A stretch of DNA of 64,000 nt, taken from the NCBI RefSeq assembly GCF_031348265.1, contig NZ_CP133771.1, positions 5,952,001 to 6,016,000 on the forward strand, given 5' to 3'. This document shows positions 43,491 through 51,176 of the stretch, piece after piece (the stretch's first letter is position 1; every line of letters begins with the position of its first letter). The stretch is from Streptomyces collinus. GTDB lineage: Bacteria; Actinomycetota; Actinomycetes; Streptomycetales; Streptomycetaceae. Below the pieces are notes generated by a model. That model worked only from the letters and a program-made list of their open reading frames with translations. It made no database searches and was not told where the DNA came from. The translations under genes and the position numbers were made by a program.

Positions 43491-44231
43491 ATGCCGCAGA
43501 TCGAGGAGGCTCAGCCGAAGTATCTTCAGATCGCGCACTACATCCGTGATCAGATTCTTCGGGGTGACCTGCGACCGGGTGACGAGGTGCCGTCGGAGCG
43601 GCAGTTGGCGGCGGACTGGAAGGTGTCCCGGCCCACGGCCGCACGGTCGCTGGAGGCGCTGAGTCATCAGGGGCTCGTCGAGAAGCGCCAGGGGTCGGGC
43701 ACGTACGTTCGGAGCCTCGAAGTCAACCGGCGGGCCCGTGAGTTGTACGGGCGCGCTCGGCAGACCGGGAAGATCTACACGCCGGGCGAGTACGCCGTGA
43801 TCACTTCTGCCGGTTGGCTTGAGGCGCCAGACCACGTGGCTGAGGCCTTGGGCCTGGTCAAGGATCGCCGTGCGGTGCATCGGCGGCGGGTGACCAACAA
43901 CCAGGACGGCCCGATCACGCTGTCCACCTCGTGGTTCGCTCCGGATGTCGGTCAGCGTGCGCCGAAGCTTCTGGAGCCGGAGCGGATCCAAGAGGGGACG
44001 CTGCTGTACGTCGAGAACATGACCGGACGGCAGGGCAGTTACGCGGAAGATCGCATGTGCGCGCGTGCGGCCACGGAGGAAGAGGCCGAGGACCTCCAAC
44101 TGGCCGCCGACTCCGCTGTCCTGATTGTGCACCACGTCGTTTTCGACTTCCAGGACCGGCCGTTGGAGTTCGCTGAGGCCACCTACCCGCCGCATCGCTG
44201 GGCGTTCGAGCAGGGCTACCCCCTCACCTGA
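43491..44231 (+). CDS. GntR/HutC-family regulator of the AICE (KorSA-like), GntR-1
   Basis: 246 aa. N-terminal wHTH: PKYLQIAHYIRDQILRGDLRPGDEVPSERQLAADWKVSRPTAARSLEALSHQGLVEKRQGSGTYV; C-terminal UTRA effector domain (~90-240: RRRVTNNQDGPITLSTSWFAPDVG ... LIVHHVVFDFQDRPLEFAEATYPPHRWAFEQGYPL). In pSAM2-type elements such proteins repress transfer and excision. Operators with AGTGGC half-sites flank the gene on both sides, so it probably represses itself, DUF1152 and the downstream 57-aa/HATPase operon. A small hairpin overlaps its stop. Confidence 0.93.
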   Translation: MPQIEEAQPKYLQIAHYIRDQILRGDLRPGDEVPSERQLAADWKVSRPTAARSLEALSHQGLVEKRQGSGTYVRSLEVNRRARELYGRARQTGKIYTPGEYAVITSAGWLEAPDHVAEALGLVKDRRAVHRRRVTNNQDGPITLSTSWFAPDVGQRAPKLLEPERIQEGTLLYVENMTGRQGSYAEDRMCARAATEEEAEDLQLAADSAVLIVHHVVFDFQDRPLEFAEATYPPHRWAFEQGYPLT

Positions 44232-44236
44232 GGGGG
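44219..44236 (+). terminator. Short hairpin at the end of GntR-1
   Basis: CCCCCTCA/TGAGGGGG arms around CC; the stop codon lies in the right arm. Confidence 0.55.
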
Positions 44237-44266
44237 CCAGTTGCGGCGAATCGCTTGCGTCCTCCA

Positions 44267-44282
44267 AGTGGCTAATGCCACT
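44267..44282. promoter_or_regulatory. GntR-1 operator copy 2
   Basis: AGTGGC-TAAT-GCCACT, perfect 6-bp arms, upstream of the zinc-ribbon gene. Confidence 0.75.
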
Positions 44283-44290
44283 ATCCAGAA

Positions 44291-44306
44291 AGTGGCTAAG
44301 GCCACT
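44291..44306. promoter_or_regulatory. GntR-1 operator copy 3
   Basis: AGTGGC-TAAG-GCCACT, perfect 6-bp arms, 24 bp after copy 2 (centre to centre) and 21 bp before the zinc-ribbon start. Confidence 0.75.
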
Positions 44307-44326
44307 TCACTGGGAGGAGGCGCGGT

Positions 44327-44500
44327 GTGACGAGTCAGGGGCCGGATCAGGGCACGCACTTACCTTGCTCGGGTTGCCGGGGGCGCGGCTGGAAGCGTGT
44401 CGGCTCCCGAGCGACCCTGGCGCTTGCCACCGCCGCCGATCGCACCCGTGCCACATCGAAGCGGCGCTGCCTCGACTGCGACGGTAGCGGCAGGAAGTGA
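44327..44500 (+). CDS. Small zinc-ribbon (DnaJ central-domain-like) protein
   Basis: 57 aa from the second of two overlapping GTGs, with GGGAGGAGG upstream. Two Cys pairs, LPCSGCRGRGWK and RRCLDCDGSGRK, match CxxCxGxG zinc-finger repeats of DnaJ/tryptophan RNA-binding-attenuation-inhibitor type. It lies directly behind two GntR-1 operators and 7 bp before the HATPase gene, so the two form an operon. Such tiny proteins may assist folding or bind RNA; role unknown. Confidence 0.75.
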   Translation: MTSQGPDQGTHLPCSGCRGRGWKRVGSRATLALATAADRTRATSKRRCLDCDGSGRK

Positions 44501-44507
44501 GCACCTG

Positions 44508-44948
44508 ATGGCCTACATGATCGACCGCTTTCCGTCTGAGGAGTCACCGCGTCTCGGTGCGATGACCTTGCACCCTGTCGCTGAGTCTGTGTCACGGGCT
44601 CGGCGCTGGTTCCGCAAGTTCATCGCCCCGTACAACCCGGCCTGCTCTGTCGACGACTGTGCGTTGATGATCTCGGAGCTGGTGACCAACGCCATCGCTT
44701 ATGGCCGGTCGGACGAACCCTGGCTCGTATGGGTCGAGTGGTTCCGGGAGGGGGCTTCGCTCTGGGTCGACGTGCACAACCCCGGCTTTCCGGCGAACGT
44801 GCGGTTGAGGCATCCCGACGCCGACGACGCCCACGGGCGTGGGCTGCTCCTGGTCGATTCGCTGGCTGAGTCGTGGCATGCCGCCCCGAGCCGCTTCGGC
44901 GGAACCGTCGTCTCCTTCGTGGTGGCCGATGCCTGGCCCGGAAGGTAA
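44508..44948 (+). CDS. HATPase_c_2 anti-sigma-factor-like protein
   Basis: 146 aa. GHKL ATPase signature: CSVDDCALMISELVTNAIAYGRSD (N box) and VDVHNPGF plus DDAHGRGLLLVDSLAESWHAAP (G boxes). This is the RsbW/SpoIIAB-like family very abundant in Streptomyces, usually acting as anti-sigma kinases or stand-alone ATP-binding regulators. Between two GntR regulators of the AICE it may tie element control to host signalling. ATG 44508, eight bases after the upstream stop. Confidence 0.9.
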   Translation: MAYMIDRFPSEESPRLGAMTLHPVAESVSRARRWFRKFIAPYNPACSVDDCALMISELVTNAIAYGRSDEPWLVWVEWFREGASLWVDVHNPGFPANVRLRHPDADDAHGRGLLLVDSLAESWHAAPSRFGGTVVSFVVADAWPGR

Positions 44949-44995
44949 GAGTTCGCTCCGCTTCTACTTTGACAATCGAAGATTCGCTAGTCTGG

Positions 44996-45008
44996 TTGAC
45001 CAGTTGAC
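44996..45008. promoter_or_regulatory. GntR-2 operator upstream of its own gene
   Basis: TTGACCAGTTGAC. The same core (YTGACMAGTYRAC) occurs at 46282-46294 and, inverted, at 46323-46335 in front of the transfer operon. A TTGACA -35-like element lies at 44969. Confidence 0.65.
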
Positions 45009-45034
45009 TTGGCCAATCCCGACAGGCGGCGTTC

Positions 45035-45763
45035 ATGGCGTATGAAGTGGAGCCACCGAAGTACGTGCGCCTCGCACAGACGATCCAGCGTCGCATCGAG
45101 GACGGCACGTACCCGCCTGGCACTCGGGTGCCCAGCGAGAACCAGTTGGTGCAGTCCTTCGGGATGTCCCGCCCCACCGTCGTGCGGGCGCTGGAACTGC
45201 TGAAGCGTGACGGCTGGCTGGAGTCTCGACAGGGGTACGGCACGATCGTTCGGGACCGACCGGAAGCGGTCGAGCAGAAGGACCGGCGGGGGCGAGAGGC
45301 TCTGGAGCGCGATGAGTCCCAGGCCTCGGGACGCCTCGTGGAAGTCGCTGAAGTCGTTGTCCCGGCGCGAGTCGCCTCAGCGCTCGGCTTGCCGAAGAAG
45401 GCCAAAGTTCTCATGCGCCGCTTTCTCGTTGAGGAGGAAGGCGAAGCAGTTGAGCTGGTCTCGTCGTACTTCCCCGCCGGCCTGGTGGAGGACACCGAGC
45501 TGGCGAGCGCTGAAGTCCTGGCCGGCAGTGTGCGCGAACACCTGGAAGCGAGAAGGAAGATCCGCTTCGACCATGTCACGGAGCGGGTTTCGGCTCGGCT
45601 CCCTGAGGCTGGTGAAGCCGGACTCCTGGGCCTGCCGGATGGCGTGCCAGTGCTGAGCGTCCTCGTCATCGCGTGCGACGCGTCAGGGCAGGCGTTGCAA
45701 GTCTCTGACGTGCTGCTTCCTGCTGACCGCCAGGAACTCGAAGATACCTATCGGCTCAGCTGA
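45035..45763 (+). CDS. GntR/HutC-family regulator of the AICE, GntR-2
   Basis: 242 aa. HTH: PPKYVRLAQTIQRRIEDGTYPPGTRVPSENQLVQSFGMSRPTVVRALELLKRDGWLESRQGYGTIV; UTRA domain ~90-240. Its paralogue GntR-1 is 1.5 kb upstream but uses different operators, so the element has two independent repressors. By analogy with KorSA/TraR of Streptomyces plasmids it should repress the kil-override-type transfer operon to the right, which has two matching sites. ATG at 45035. Confidence 0.93.
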   Translation: MAYEVEPPKYVRLAQTIQRRIEDGTYPPGTRVPSENQLVQSFGMSRPTVVRALELLKRDGWLESRQGYGTIVRDRPEAVEQKDRRGREALERDESQASGRLVEVAEVVVPARVASALGLPKKAKVLMRRFLVEEEGEAVELVSSYFPAGLVEDTELASAEVLAGSVREHLEARRKIRFDHVTERVSARLPEAGEAGLLGLPDGVPVLSVLVIACDASGQALQVSDVLLPADRQELEDTYRLS

Positions 45764-45785
45764 CGGTTGAACCGGTCACTGTGAC

Positions 45786-46205
45786 TCAGGCCCGAGGTTG
45801 TCGGCTGGCAAGTCGGTAGATCACGTACGTAAGCGCCAGGATGAAGTCGGCGGCTACCCAGAACGCGACGATCAGGCCCACCCCGATCGTGGTTCCGACG
45901 TCGCTCGCGTCCTCGCAGAGCTTCAGGTCCTCTCCCGTCAGACCGCGGCAACCTTCGGGCGTACCGCTGGCCGTCGAAGCGCCCAAAATGACCCAGATCA
46001 AAAACAAGATCTGCACGGCGAGAAAGACCCATAGGAAGACCCGGCGCCGCTTCCTCGGCGGCGGTGCCGTGCTGTCCTGACGCGGGGGCTGACTTGGGGG
46101 TGATCCCTGAGGCGGTCCCGGCCATGTGACTGGCGGCGGTGCCGCCCACTGTGGAGTGCGAGGTCCCCATGACTGGGGCTCTGGAGCGCGGTGCTTCTTG
46201 CTCAT
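45786..46205 (-). CDS. Two-TM membrane protein of the AICE
   Basis: 139 aa. A Pro/Gln/Trp-rich N-terminus (about 50 residues; APEPQSWGPRTPQWAAPPP), TM1 FLWVFLAVQILFLIWVILG, an outer loop with Cys pair (GCRGLTGEDLKLCEDAS), TM2 GVGLIVAFWVAADFILALTYVIYRL. GGGAGGG before ATG. The pattern is that of SpdB/Ltd-like or DUF4190-like small membrane proteins. Divergent from the transfer operon across the GntR-2 sites. Confidence 0.8.
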   Translation of the reverse strand: MSKKHRAPEPQSWGPRTPQWAAPPPVTWPGPPQGSPPSQPPRQDSTAPPPRKRRRVFLWVFLAVQILFLIWVILGASTASGTPEGCRGLTGEDLKLCEDASDVGTTIGVGLIVAFWVAADFILALTYVIYRLASRQPRA

Positions 46206-46281
46206 TTCGCGCCCTCCCTTGCTGCTGAGTCCATGGTGCGCTCGGGGCTCCAGGGCCGCTCGCCGACCACCGCGAAGTCAC

Positions 46282-46294
46282 TTGACAAGTCAAC
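46282..46294. promoter_or_regulatory. GntR-2 operator copy 2, transfer operon
   Basis: TTGAC-AA-GTCAA(C), a perfect 5-bp inverted repeat, between the divergent 139-aa and 116-aa genes. Confidence 0.65.
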
Positions 46295-46322
46295 CTGGCA
46301 TCCGTAGCTTCGAACTTGCTAA

Positions 46323-46335
46323 GTCAACTTGTCAG
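46323..46335. promoter_or_regulatory. GntR-2 operator copy 3, transfer operon
   Basis: GTCAACTTGTCAG, i.e. CTGACAAGTTGAC on the minus strand; 36 bp upstream of the first operon gene. Confidence 0.65.
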
Positions 46336-46370
46336 GTGGCGAGTTGGTTGATCGACAAGGAGAAATCTCT

Positions 46371-46721
46371 GTGCGTGTGATCCGTATTGACGCCTCGGCC
46401 GCCACGATCCTGCTCACCGAAGCGCCGGCGCCGAAGGTGCGCGACCGGCAGACCGGTGAGATCGCCAAGGACGCCGTGAGTGGTGAGGCGCTGATGACGG
46501 TCGGCGTCGTCTACATCGACGAGGGCGAGTCGTCGCTGCTTCAGGTCACCGTCCCCGAGAGCGGTGTGACGGAGGGCCTGACCGTCGGGGCCCCGGTCTC
46601 GTTGCCGGGGCTCATTGCCCGACCGTGGGAGAGCGTCTTCAACGGGCAGCAGCGGCACGGCATCGCCTACCGGGCGACCGCCGTTGCTCCTGGCGCCTTC
46701 CCGATGGAGCAGGCGGGCTGA
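46371..46721 (+). CDS. First gene of the AICE transfer operon, conserved hypothetical
   Basis: 116 aa from GTG at 46371 behind AAGGAG. Beta-rich sequence RVIRIDASAATILLTEAPAPKVRDRQTGEIAKDAVSGEALMTVGVVYIDEGESSLLQVTVPESG. This is the standard small protein preceding the FtsK-like gene in pSAM2-family elements; function unknown. The frame closes 5 bp before the translocase start, so the two are coupled. Confidence 0.85.
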   Translation: MRVIRIDASAATILLTEAPAPKVRDRQTGEIAKDAVSGEALMTVGVVYIDEGESSLLQVTVPESGVTEGLTVGAPVSLPGLIARPWESVFNGQQRHGIAYRATAVAPGAFPMEQAG

Positions 46722-46726
46722 TCGTC

Positions 46727-48100
46727 GTGACCGACCTGGTGACGTGGGCCGAGCTGGGCGGGTCGCTCGCTGCGATAGGCGGCGCGGCCTACGCCCGGCA
46801 TGCCCATCCGGCGGCGTACTGGGCCACGGTCGGGCTGCCCGTCTCGGTGGCCCGGCTGCTGGCCTCGTACACCTCCACCATGGACGCGTGCGGCCTGACG
46901 GTCGAGCCGCCCCGGTGGCGGGCCCTGGCCGTCAAGGCCACGACTCGCCGTGAGGTCCGACCCGTGCCTCCCCGCCGGGGCATGATCCGGCCCACCTCGA
47001 CCGGCCTGCGGCTCCGGCTGCGGCTGGCTCCGGGCCAGGAACCGGCGGACGTGGCGGCCTCGGCCGAACGGCTCCGGCATGCCTGGGGTGTTCACGCCGT
47101 GTACGTGCGGGACGTCAAGCCCGGTGTCGTGGAACTGCGGCTCGTCGGCTTCGACGTCCTGCGCAAGGTGCGGATGCCTCGCCGGACCGATACCGGTCCG
47201 CTCCGCGTGCCGGTGGCTCTGCGGGAGGACGCAACCGCCTTCGTGCGGGACTACAGGGCCGTACCTCACGAACTCGTGCTCGGCGCCACGCTGTCCGGCA
47301 AATCCATGTTCCTGCGGAACCTGCTCGCCGGGCTGGCCGCTCAGCCGGTGGTCCTGGTCGGGATCGACTGCAAGCGCGGGGTGGAGCTGGCGCCGTTCGC
47401 TCCCCGGCTCTCTGCGCTGGCGACCGACCCGGAGCAGGCGTCCGAGCTGCTGCCCGTGCTCGTCAAGGAAATGGAGGACCGATACGACCTGATCAAAGCG
47501 CGGCAGGGCATCGCGCCCGGCACCCCGGATGAGCTGATCACCTCGGACGTCTGGGGCCTGCCGGAGGGCGAACGTCCGGCTCCCATCGTGCTGTTCGTAG
47601 ACGAAGTGGCAGAGCTCTTCCTCGTCGCCACCAGGAAGGAGGAAGAGCGGCGGGACGAGATGGTCACCCAGCTCATCCGGCTCGCCCAGCTTGGCCGTGC
47701 GGCCGGCATCTATCTGGAGGTGTGCGGGCAGCGCTTCGGGGCCGAGCTGGGCAAGGGAGCGACCATGCTCCGGGCTCAGCTCACCGGCCGGATCTGCCAT
47801 CGGGTGAACGACGAAGCGTCCGCGAAGATGGCGCTCGGTGACATCGCCCCTGAGGCTGTCCTGGCCTCCTGCGCCATCGCTGCCGAGTTGCCCGGCCTCG
47901 CCGTCGTCGGCGACACCTCCGGCGGCTGGTCCCGCATCCGCACCCCTCACCTGTCCCTCGCCGACGCTGCGGCCACCTGCCGCGAAACGGCGCACCTCGC
48001 CCCGGACGTTCCGGCGCTCGCGCCCTTCCGGTCCTACCTCCCTCCCGCGCCGGTGAAGGAGTCCAGCCCTCTGGCCACTCCTCAACCGATCACCGAGTAG
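46727..48100 (+). CDS. FtsK/SpoIIIE-type DNA translocase (TraB/TraSA-like)
   Basis: 457 aa from GTG. N-terminal hydrophobic segment (ELGGSLAAIGGAAYARHAHPAAYWATVG), then the motor domain with Walker A LGATLSGKSMFLRN, Walker B PIVLFVDEVAEL, and the Q-containing motif GIYLEVCGQRFGAELGKG. This is the single protein that moves double-stranded plasmid DNA between mycelia in Streptomyces. Expected to assemble as a hexamer at the membrane and recognise clt repeats; such a locus was not identified. No C-terminal gamma-like wHTH domain is obvious. Confidence 0.93.
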   Translation: MTDLVTWAELGGSLAAIGGAAYARHAHPAAYWATVGLPVSVARLLASYTSTMDACGLTVEPPRWRALAVKATTRREVRPVPPRRGMIRPTSTGLRLRLRLAPGQEPADVAASAERLRHAWGVHAVYVRDVKPGVVELRLVGFDVLRKVRMPRRTDTGPLRVPVALREDATAFVRDYRAVPHELVLGATLSGKSMFLRNLLAGLAAQPVVLVGIDCKRGVELAPFAPRLSALATDPEQASELLPVLVKEMEDRYDLIKARQGIAPGTPDELITSDVWGLPEGERPAPIVLFVDEVAELFLVATRKEEERRDEMVTQLIRLAQLGRAAGIYLEVCGQRFGAELGKGATMLRAQLTGRICHRVNDEASAKMALGDIAPEAVLASCAIAAELPGLAVVGDTSGGWSRIRTPHLSLADAAATCRETAHLAPDVPALAPFRSYLPPAPVKESSPLATPQPITE

Positions 48101-48180
48101 CCAACCCGCTTCCACGGTCGGCGCGGCCGTCCCGCGCCAAGTCCCTACCCCACCCATGCCCGGAACTGGAAGGAGTGGCC

Positions 48181-48837
48181 GTGCGCGCCCTGCCCGCCCG
48201 CGTGGACGCCGTGCTCGTTCAAGCGGTGATCGCCGCCGCGCTGTCCTTCGCTCACCTGCACGACCTAGCGCTCGCTGCCGGACAAGACGGCTGGAAGGCG
48301 TGGGCCTATCCGATCTCCGTCGACCTGCTGTTGGTCGCGGCCTGGCGGCGCCTGCGCTCCGGTGAGTCGAAAACGTCCGGGTGGTGCTGGTTCCTTGTCG
48401 CACTGATGGCGTCACTGGGCGCCAACGTCGCCACCGCCGGTCTGCTCGACCTGGAGAACGTACCGGCCTGGCTCCGCATCCTCGTCGCCGGCTGGCCCGC
48501 GGTCGCCTTCCTCGGCGGCACGCTGCTCGCTCACGGAGCAGTGAATCCCAGCGCTGATCGGGCGACGGCACCGGAACCGCCTTCGACAGCTCAGGCGCCG
48601 GAACCGACCGCCGCAGATGTCGAGCCGCCCACGGCAGCGCCCGAACTGCCGGCCGCCGCGCCGGAGTCGGCTTCATTGCCTCCGTCCTCGGTACCGCCCG
48701 CGCTCGTCGCTCTCGCCCGGAAGGTCGCCGACGAACACCGCGCCCGGACCGGGACCGACATCGACACCTCGACCCTTCGCGCCCGGCTCGGTGTGCCCAT
48801 GCCGCTCGCCGAAGCCATCACCACCCAACTCACCTGA
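48181..48837 (+). CDS. DUF2637 membrane protein (Spd-type spread protein)
   Basis: 218 aa from GTG behind GGAAGGAG. Helices: AVLVQAVIAAALSFAHLHDLAL, AYPISVDLLLVAAW, WCWFLVALMASLGANVATAG and LRILVAGWPAVAFLGGTLLAHG. C-terminal ~110 residues are Pro/Ala/Glu-rich and end in a small HTH-like motif (ALARKVADEHRARTGTDIDTSTLRARLGVPMPLAEAITTQL). DUF2637 is a constant of actinomycete elements; the HTH-like tail may act in spread or replication control. Confidence 0.9.
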   Translation: MRALPARVDAVLVQAVIAAALSFAHLHDLALAAGQDGWKAWAYPISVDLLLVAAWRRLRSGESKTSGWCWFLVALMASLGANVATAGLLDLENVPAWLRILVAGWPAVAFLGGTLLAHGAVNPSADRATAPEPPSTAQAPEPTAADVEPPTAAPELPAAAPESASLPPSSVPPALVALARKVADEHRARTGTDIDTSTLRARLGVPMPLAEAITTQLT

Positions 48838-48855
48838 CCCGGAGGACTTTCCCCC

Positions 48856-49047
48856 TTGCGCCCGTCCACGCTCCGCGCGCTGAAGCGCGCCGCAGAGCTG
48901 ACCCGACAGAACCGCCTCACCGAAGCCGTGCTGATCGCCGAACCGGTCATCCTCGCCGCCGACAGCTACGAGGGCGAAGAGATCTTGCGCTGGCTGGCCG
49001 ACCACGTCACCGACTTCACCGGCGAGACCGACAAGGAGATCCCCTGA
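48856..49047 (+). CDS. Small conserved AICE protein
   Basis: 63 aa from TTG behind GGAGGA. Basic then acidic helical: RPSTLRALKRAAELTRQNRLTEAVLIAEPVILAADSYEGEEILRWLADHV. A standard small ORF in the Spd/Tra operon; function unknown. Stop overlaps the next ATG (TGATG). Confidence 0.85.
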   Translation: MRPSTLRALKRAAELTRQNRLTEAVLIAEPVILAADSYEGEEILRWLADHVTDFTGETDKEIP

Positions 49048-49238
49048 TGTCCGCCAACCGCCGCTTCCGCCGCGTCGTCCGCATCGGCCCCGTCCATGTC
49101 GGCACCTACAACGACGGCCGGGGCCGCGAGAAGCACACCGCCGCCTGCACGGCTCCGCGCTGCGGCTTCTCCACCGACTACGACAGCCGCGCCGCCGCCG
49201 AGCTGGCCGCGCGCACCCACCGCTGCCGCGTCCGCTGA
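49047..49238 (+). CDS. Mobile-element transfer protein (small, Cys-containing)
   Basis: 63 aa. SANRRFRRVVRIGPVHVGTYNDGRGREKHTAACTAPRCGFSTDYDSRAAAELAARTHRCRVR: two Cys in CTAPRCGFS and a third and His near the end (THRC), a probable zinc ribbon. This is the SpdA-like mobile element transfer protein of pSAM2-type elements. ATG overlaps the previous stop. Confidence 0.88.
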   Translation: MSANRRFRRVVRIGPVHVGTYNDGRGREKHTAACTAPRCGFSTDYDSRAAAELAARTHRCRVR

Positions 49239-49247
49239 GGAGCTCCC

Positions 49248-49442
49248 GTGACCGTCTCGCTGCCGCTCGTCTTCCTCCTGGGCGTCATCGCCTGGGCCGC
49301 GATCAAGTTCCTCGGCATCCGTCTCTGGGTCGCCGTCGTGATCGCCCTGTTCGGCTTCTGGCTCTCGCACACCATCCTCGCCCCGGCCATCGAGTCCGGC
49401 ACCCGCTCCGGGGTCGACGTCGTCAACGGCACCCACGAATGA
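49248..49442 (+). CDS. Small two-TM membrane protein (Spd type)
   Basis: 64 aa: VSLPLVFLLGVIAWAAIKFLG and LWVAVVIALFGFWLSHTILAPAI form two helices. GTG with GAGGAG upstream. Part of the spread operon; its job is probably to help intramycelial spread at the membrane. Confidence 0.82.
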   Translation: MTVSLPLVFLLGVIAWAAIKFLGIRLWVAVVIALFGFWLSHTILAPAIESGTRSGVDVVNGTHE

Positions 49443-49468
49443 CACCCCGACCGACAAGGAGTCCCGCG

Positions 49469-49726
49469 ATGTTCCGCCCCAAGCTGCCCGACACCCCGCA
49501 CGTCCCGAGCATCACCACCCACATCCCGCAGGATCACGCCCCGGCTCCTTCCGCCGGCCGCTCGGTCGCCCCGTTCGTCGGGGTCGGCGCCGGTGCGGTG
49601 GCCGCCGTGGTCGTCGTCGGCGTCGTCCTCACCGCGCTCCTGGCGGCGGTCGCCGTCTCGGCCGTGTCCGTGGCCATCGCCGCCGTGGTCCTGCGCTCCC
49701 TCGTCACTGGCGCCAACAGGCGCTGA
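49469..49726 (+). CDS. SpdD-like spread protein
   Basis: 85 aa from ATG 49469 (AAGGAG 7 nt upstream; ATG 49439 overlapping the previous stop is the alternative). N-terminus FRPKLPDTPHVPSITTHIPQ, then a strongly hydrophobic Val/Ala region (VGVGAGAVAAVVVVGVVLTALLAAVAVSAVSVAIAAVV) and a basic end. Matches SpdD of pSAM2-type elements. Confidence 0.85.
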   Translation: MFRPKLPDTPHVPSITTHIPQDHAPAPSAGRSVAPFVGVGAGAVAAVVVVGVVLTALLAAVAVSAVSVAIAAVVLRSLVTGANRR

Positions 49727-49814
49727 CCGGCCGCCGGGGCGGCAAACGCCGCCAAGCATCCCGCCGCCCCGGGGCCGTCCCTCTCAACCGCCGAAACAGC
49801 CGAAAGGAAGACCC

Positions 49815-51176
49815 ATCATCACCCGGCAGACTCCGCCCCCGCTGGCGGAACTCTCCATGCTGGCCTCCCTCGGCACCATGCCCGAGCTGGCCCGCCAACT
49901 CTCCGGCCTGGGCGGCTGCACGAACCCCGTGCGCCTCGACGGCCACCGAACCGAGTACGCGGTCGACCGGACGACCGGAGAGATCGGGCGCGTCCTCCAC
50001 CACCTCGACTCGTCCTCCCTGCCCGCCGGAAGTCTCCTCGTCCGCTGCAACAACCGCCGTGCCACCCGCTGCGCGGCCTGTGCGGAGGTCTACCGCCGAG
50101 ACACCTTCCACCTGATCACCGCCGGACTCCGTGGCGGCAAGGGCACCGCCGAACAGGTCGGCACACACCCGCGCGTCTTCGCCACCCTCACCGCACCGAG
50201 CTTCGGCCCGGTCCACAACCGCCCCTCCAGCGGGCGGCCCTGCCGCTGCGGTGCTCGGCACGACGACACAGACCCGGCCCTCGGTACGCCCCTCGACCCG
50301 GACGCATACAACTACGAAGCGGCCGTGCTCTGGAATGCCCACGCCGGGGCCCTCTGGCGGCGCTTCTCGATCTACCTGCGCCGTGAGATCGCCAAGCGCG
50401 CCGGCCTCACCCAGCGCACATTTCGGGATCACGCACGTGTCTCCTTCGCTAAGGTCGCCGAGTACCAGAAGCGGGGCGCCGTCCACTTCCACGCGGTCAT
50501 CCGCCTCGACGGCCCGGAGGGCGGCGACACGGCCCCTCCGGCCTGGGCGTCCGCCGAACTGCTGACCGACGCCGTTCATGCCGCCGTCACCGCCACCCGC
50601 GTCAACGGATCGGACGTCGACGGCCGCACCCACACCTTCACCTTCGGCCGCCAACTCGACGTGCGCACCATCCGCTCTGCCGACTTCGACGGCGGCCAGG
50701 AGCTGACCGAGCGGGCCGTCGCCGCGTACATCGCCAAGTACGCCACCAAAGGCGCCGAGACAGCGACCGGCACCCTGGACCGGCCGATCCGCTTCCTCGC
50801 CGAGCTGGCACAGGCCCGGATCACCGACCACGCCCGCCGCATGATCCGGACGGCCTGGACCCTCGGCGCCCGCAAGCACCTTGAACACCTCCGCCTGCGC
50901 GCTTGGGCCCACATGCTCGGCTTCCGCGGCCACTTCTCCACCAAGTCCCGCCGCTACTCCACCACCCTCGGCGCCCTCCGCGACGCCCGCGCCGAATGGC
51001 GCCGCGCACAAGCGCCCACGGCCGCTCCTCAGGACGGCGAAACCACGCTCGTCCTGGCCCACTGGGTCTTCGCCGGAACCGGCCTGAGTAACGGCGAGGC
51101 CTGGCTCGCTGCGTCCCTCGAACCCGCCCGCGGAACGGAAGGAGAACCGACATGGACGCCCGTCGCGACGAGCTGA
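49815..51176 (+). CDS. Replication initiator (RepSA-like, rolling circle)
   Basis: HUH-type Rep: zinc-finger-like CNNRRATRCAACAEVYRRD, the metal-binding HxH in KRGAVHFHAVIRLDG, and the nicking-Tyr region AAYIAKYATKGAE. It makes the nick at the element's origin and so allows excised AICE to replicate. Start is odd: AAAGGAAG at 49803 fits an ATC codon at 49815 or 49818 (IITRQTPPPLAEL), whereas the first ATG in frame (49857) lacks a site. I give 49815; using 49857 gives 439 aa. The end overlaps the xis gene. Confidence 0.9.
   Translation: MITRQTPPPLAELSMLASLGTMPELARQLSGLGGCTNPVRLDGHRTEYAVDRTTGEIGRVLHHLDSSSLPAGSLLVRCNNRRATRCAACAEVYRRDTFHLITAGLRGGKGTAEQVGTHPRVFATLTAPSFGPVHNRPSSGRPCRCGARHDDTDPALGTPLDPDAYNYEAAVLWNAHAGALWRRFSIYLRREIAKRAGLTQRTFRDHARVSFAKVAEYQKRGAVHFHAVIRLDGPEGGDTAPPAWASAELLTDAVHAAVTATRVNGSDVDGRTHTFTFGRQLDVRTIRSADFDGGQELTERAVAAYIAKYATKGAETATGTLDRPIRFLAELAQARITDHARRMIRTAWTLGARKHLEHLRLRAWAHMLGFRGHFSTKSRRYSTTLGALRDARAEWRRAQAPTAAPQDGETTLVLAHWVFAGTGLSNGEAWLAASLEPARGTEGEPTWTPVATS

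Noticed and set aside
46667..48676. 669-residue frame antisense to the translocase and DUF2637 genes
   Set aside because: Shadow of genes with clear Walker motifs and TM helices on the plus strand.
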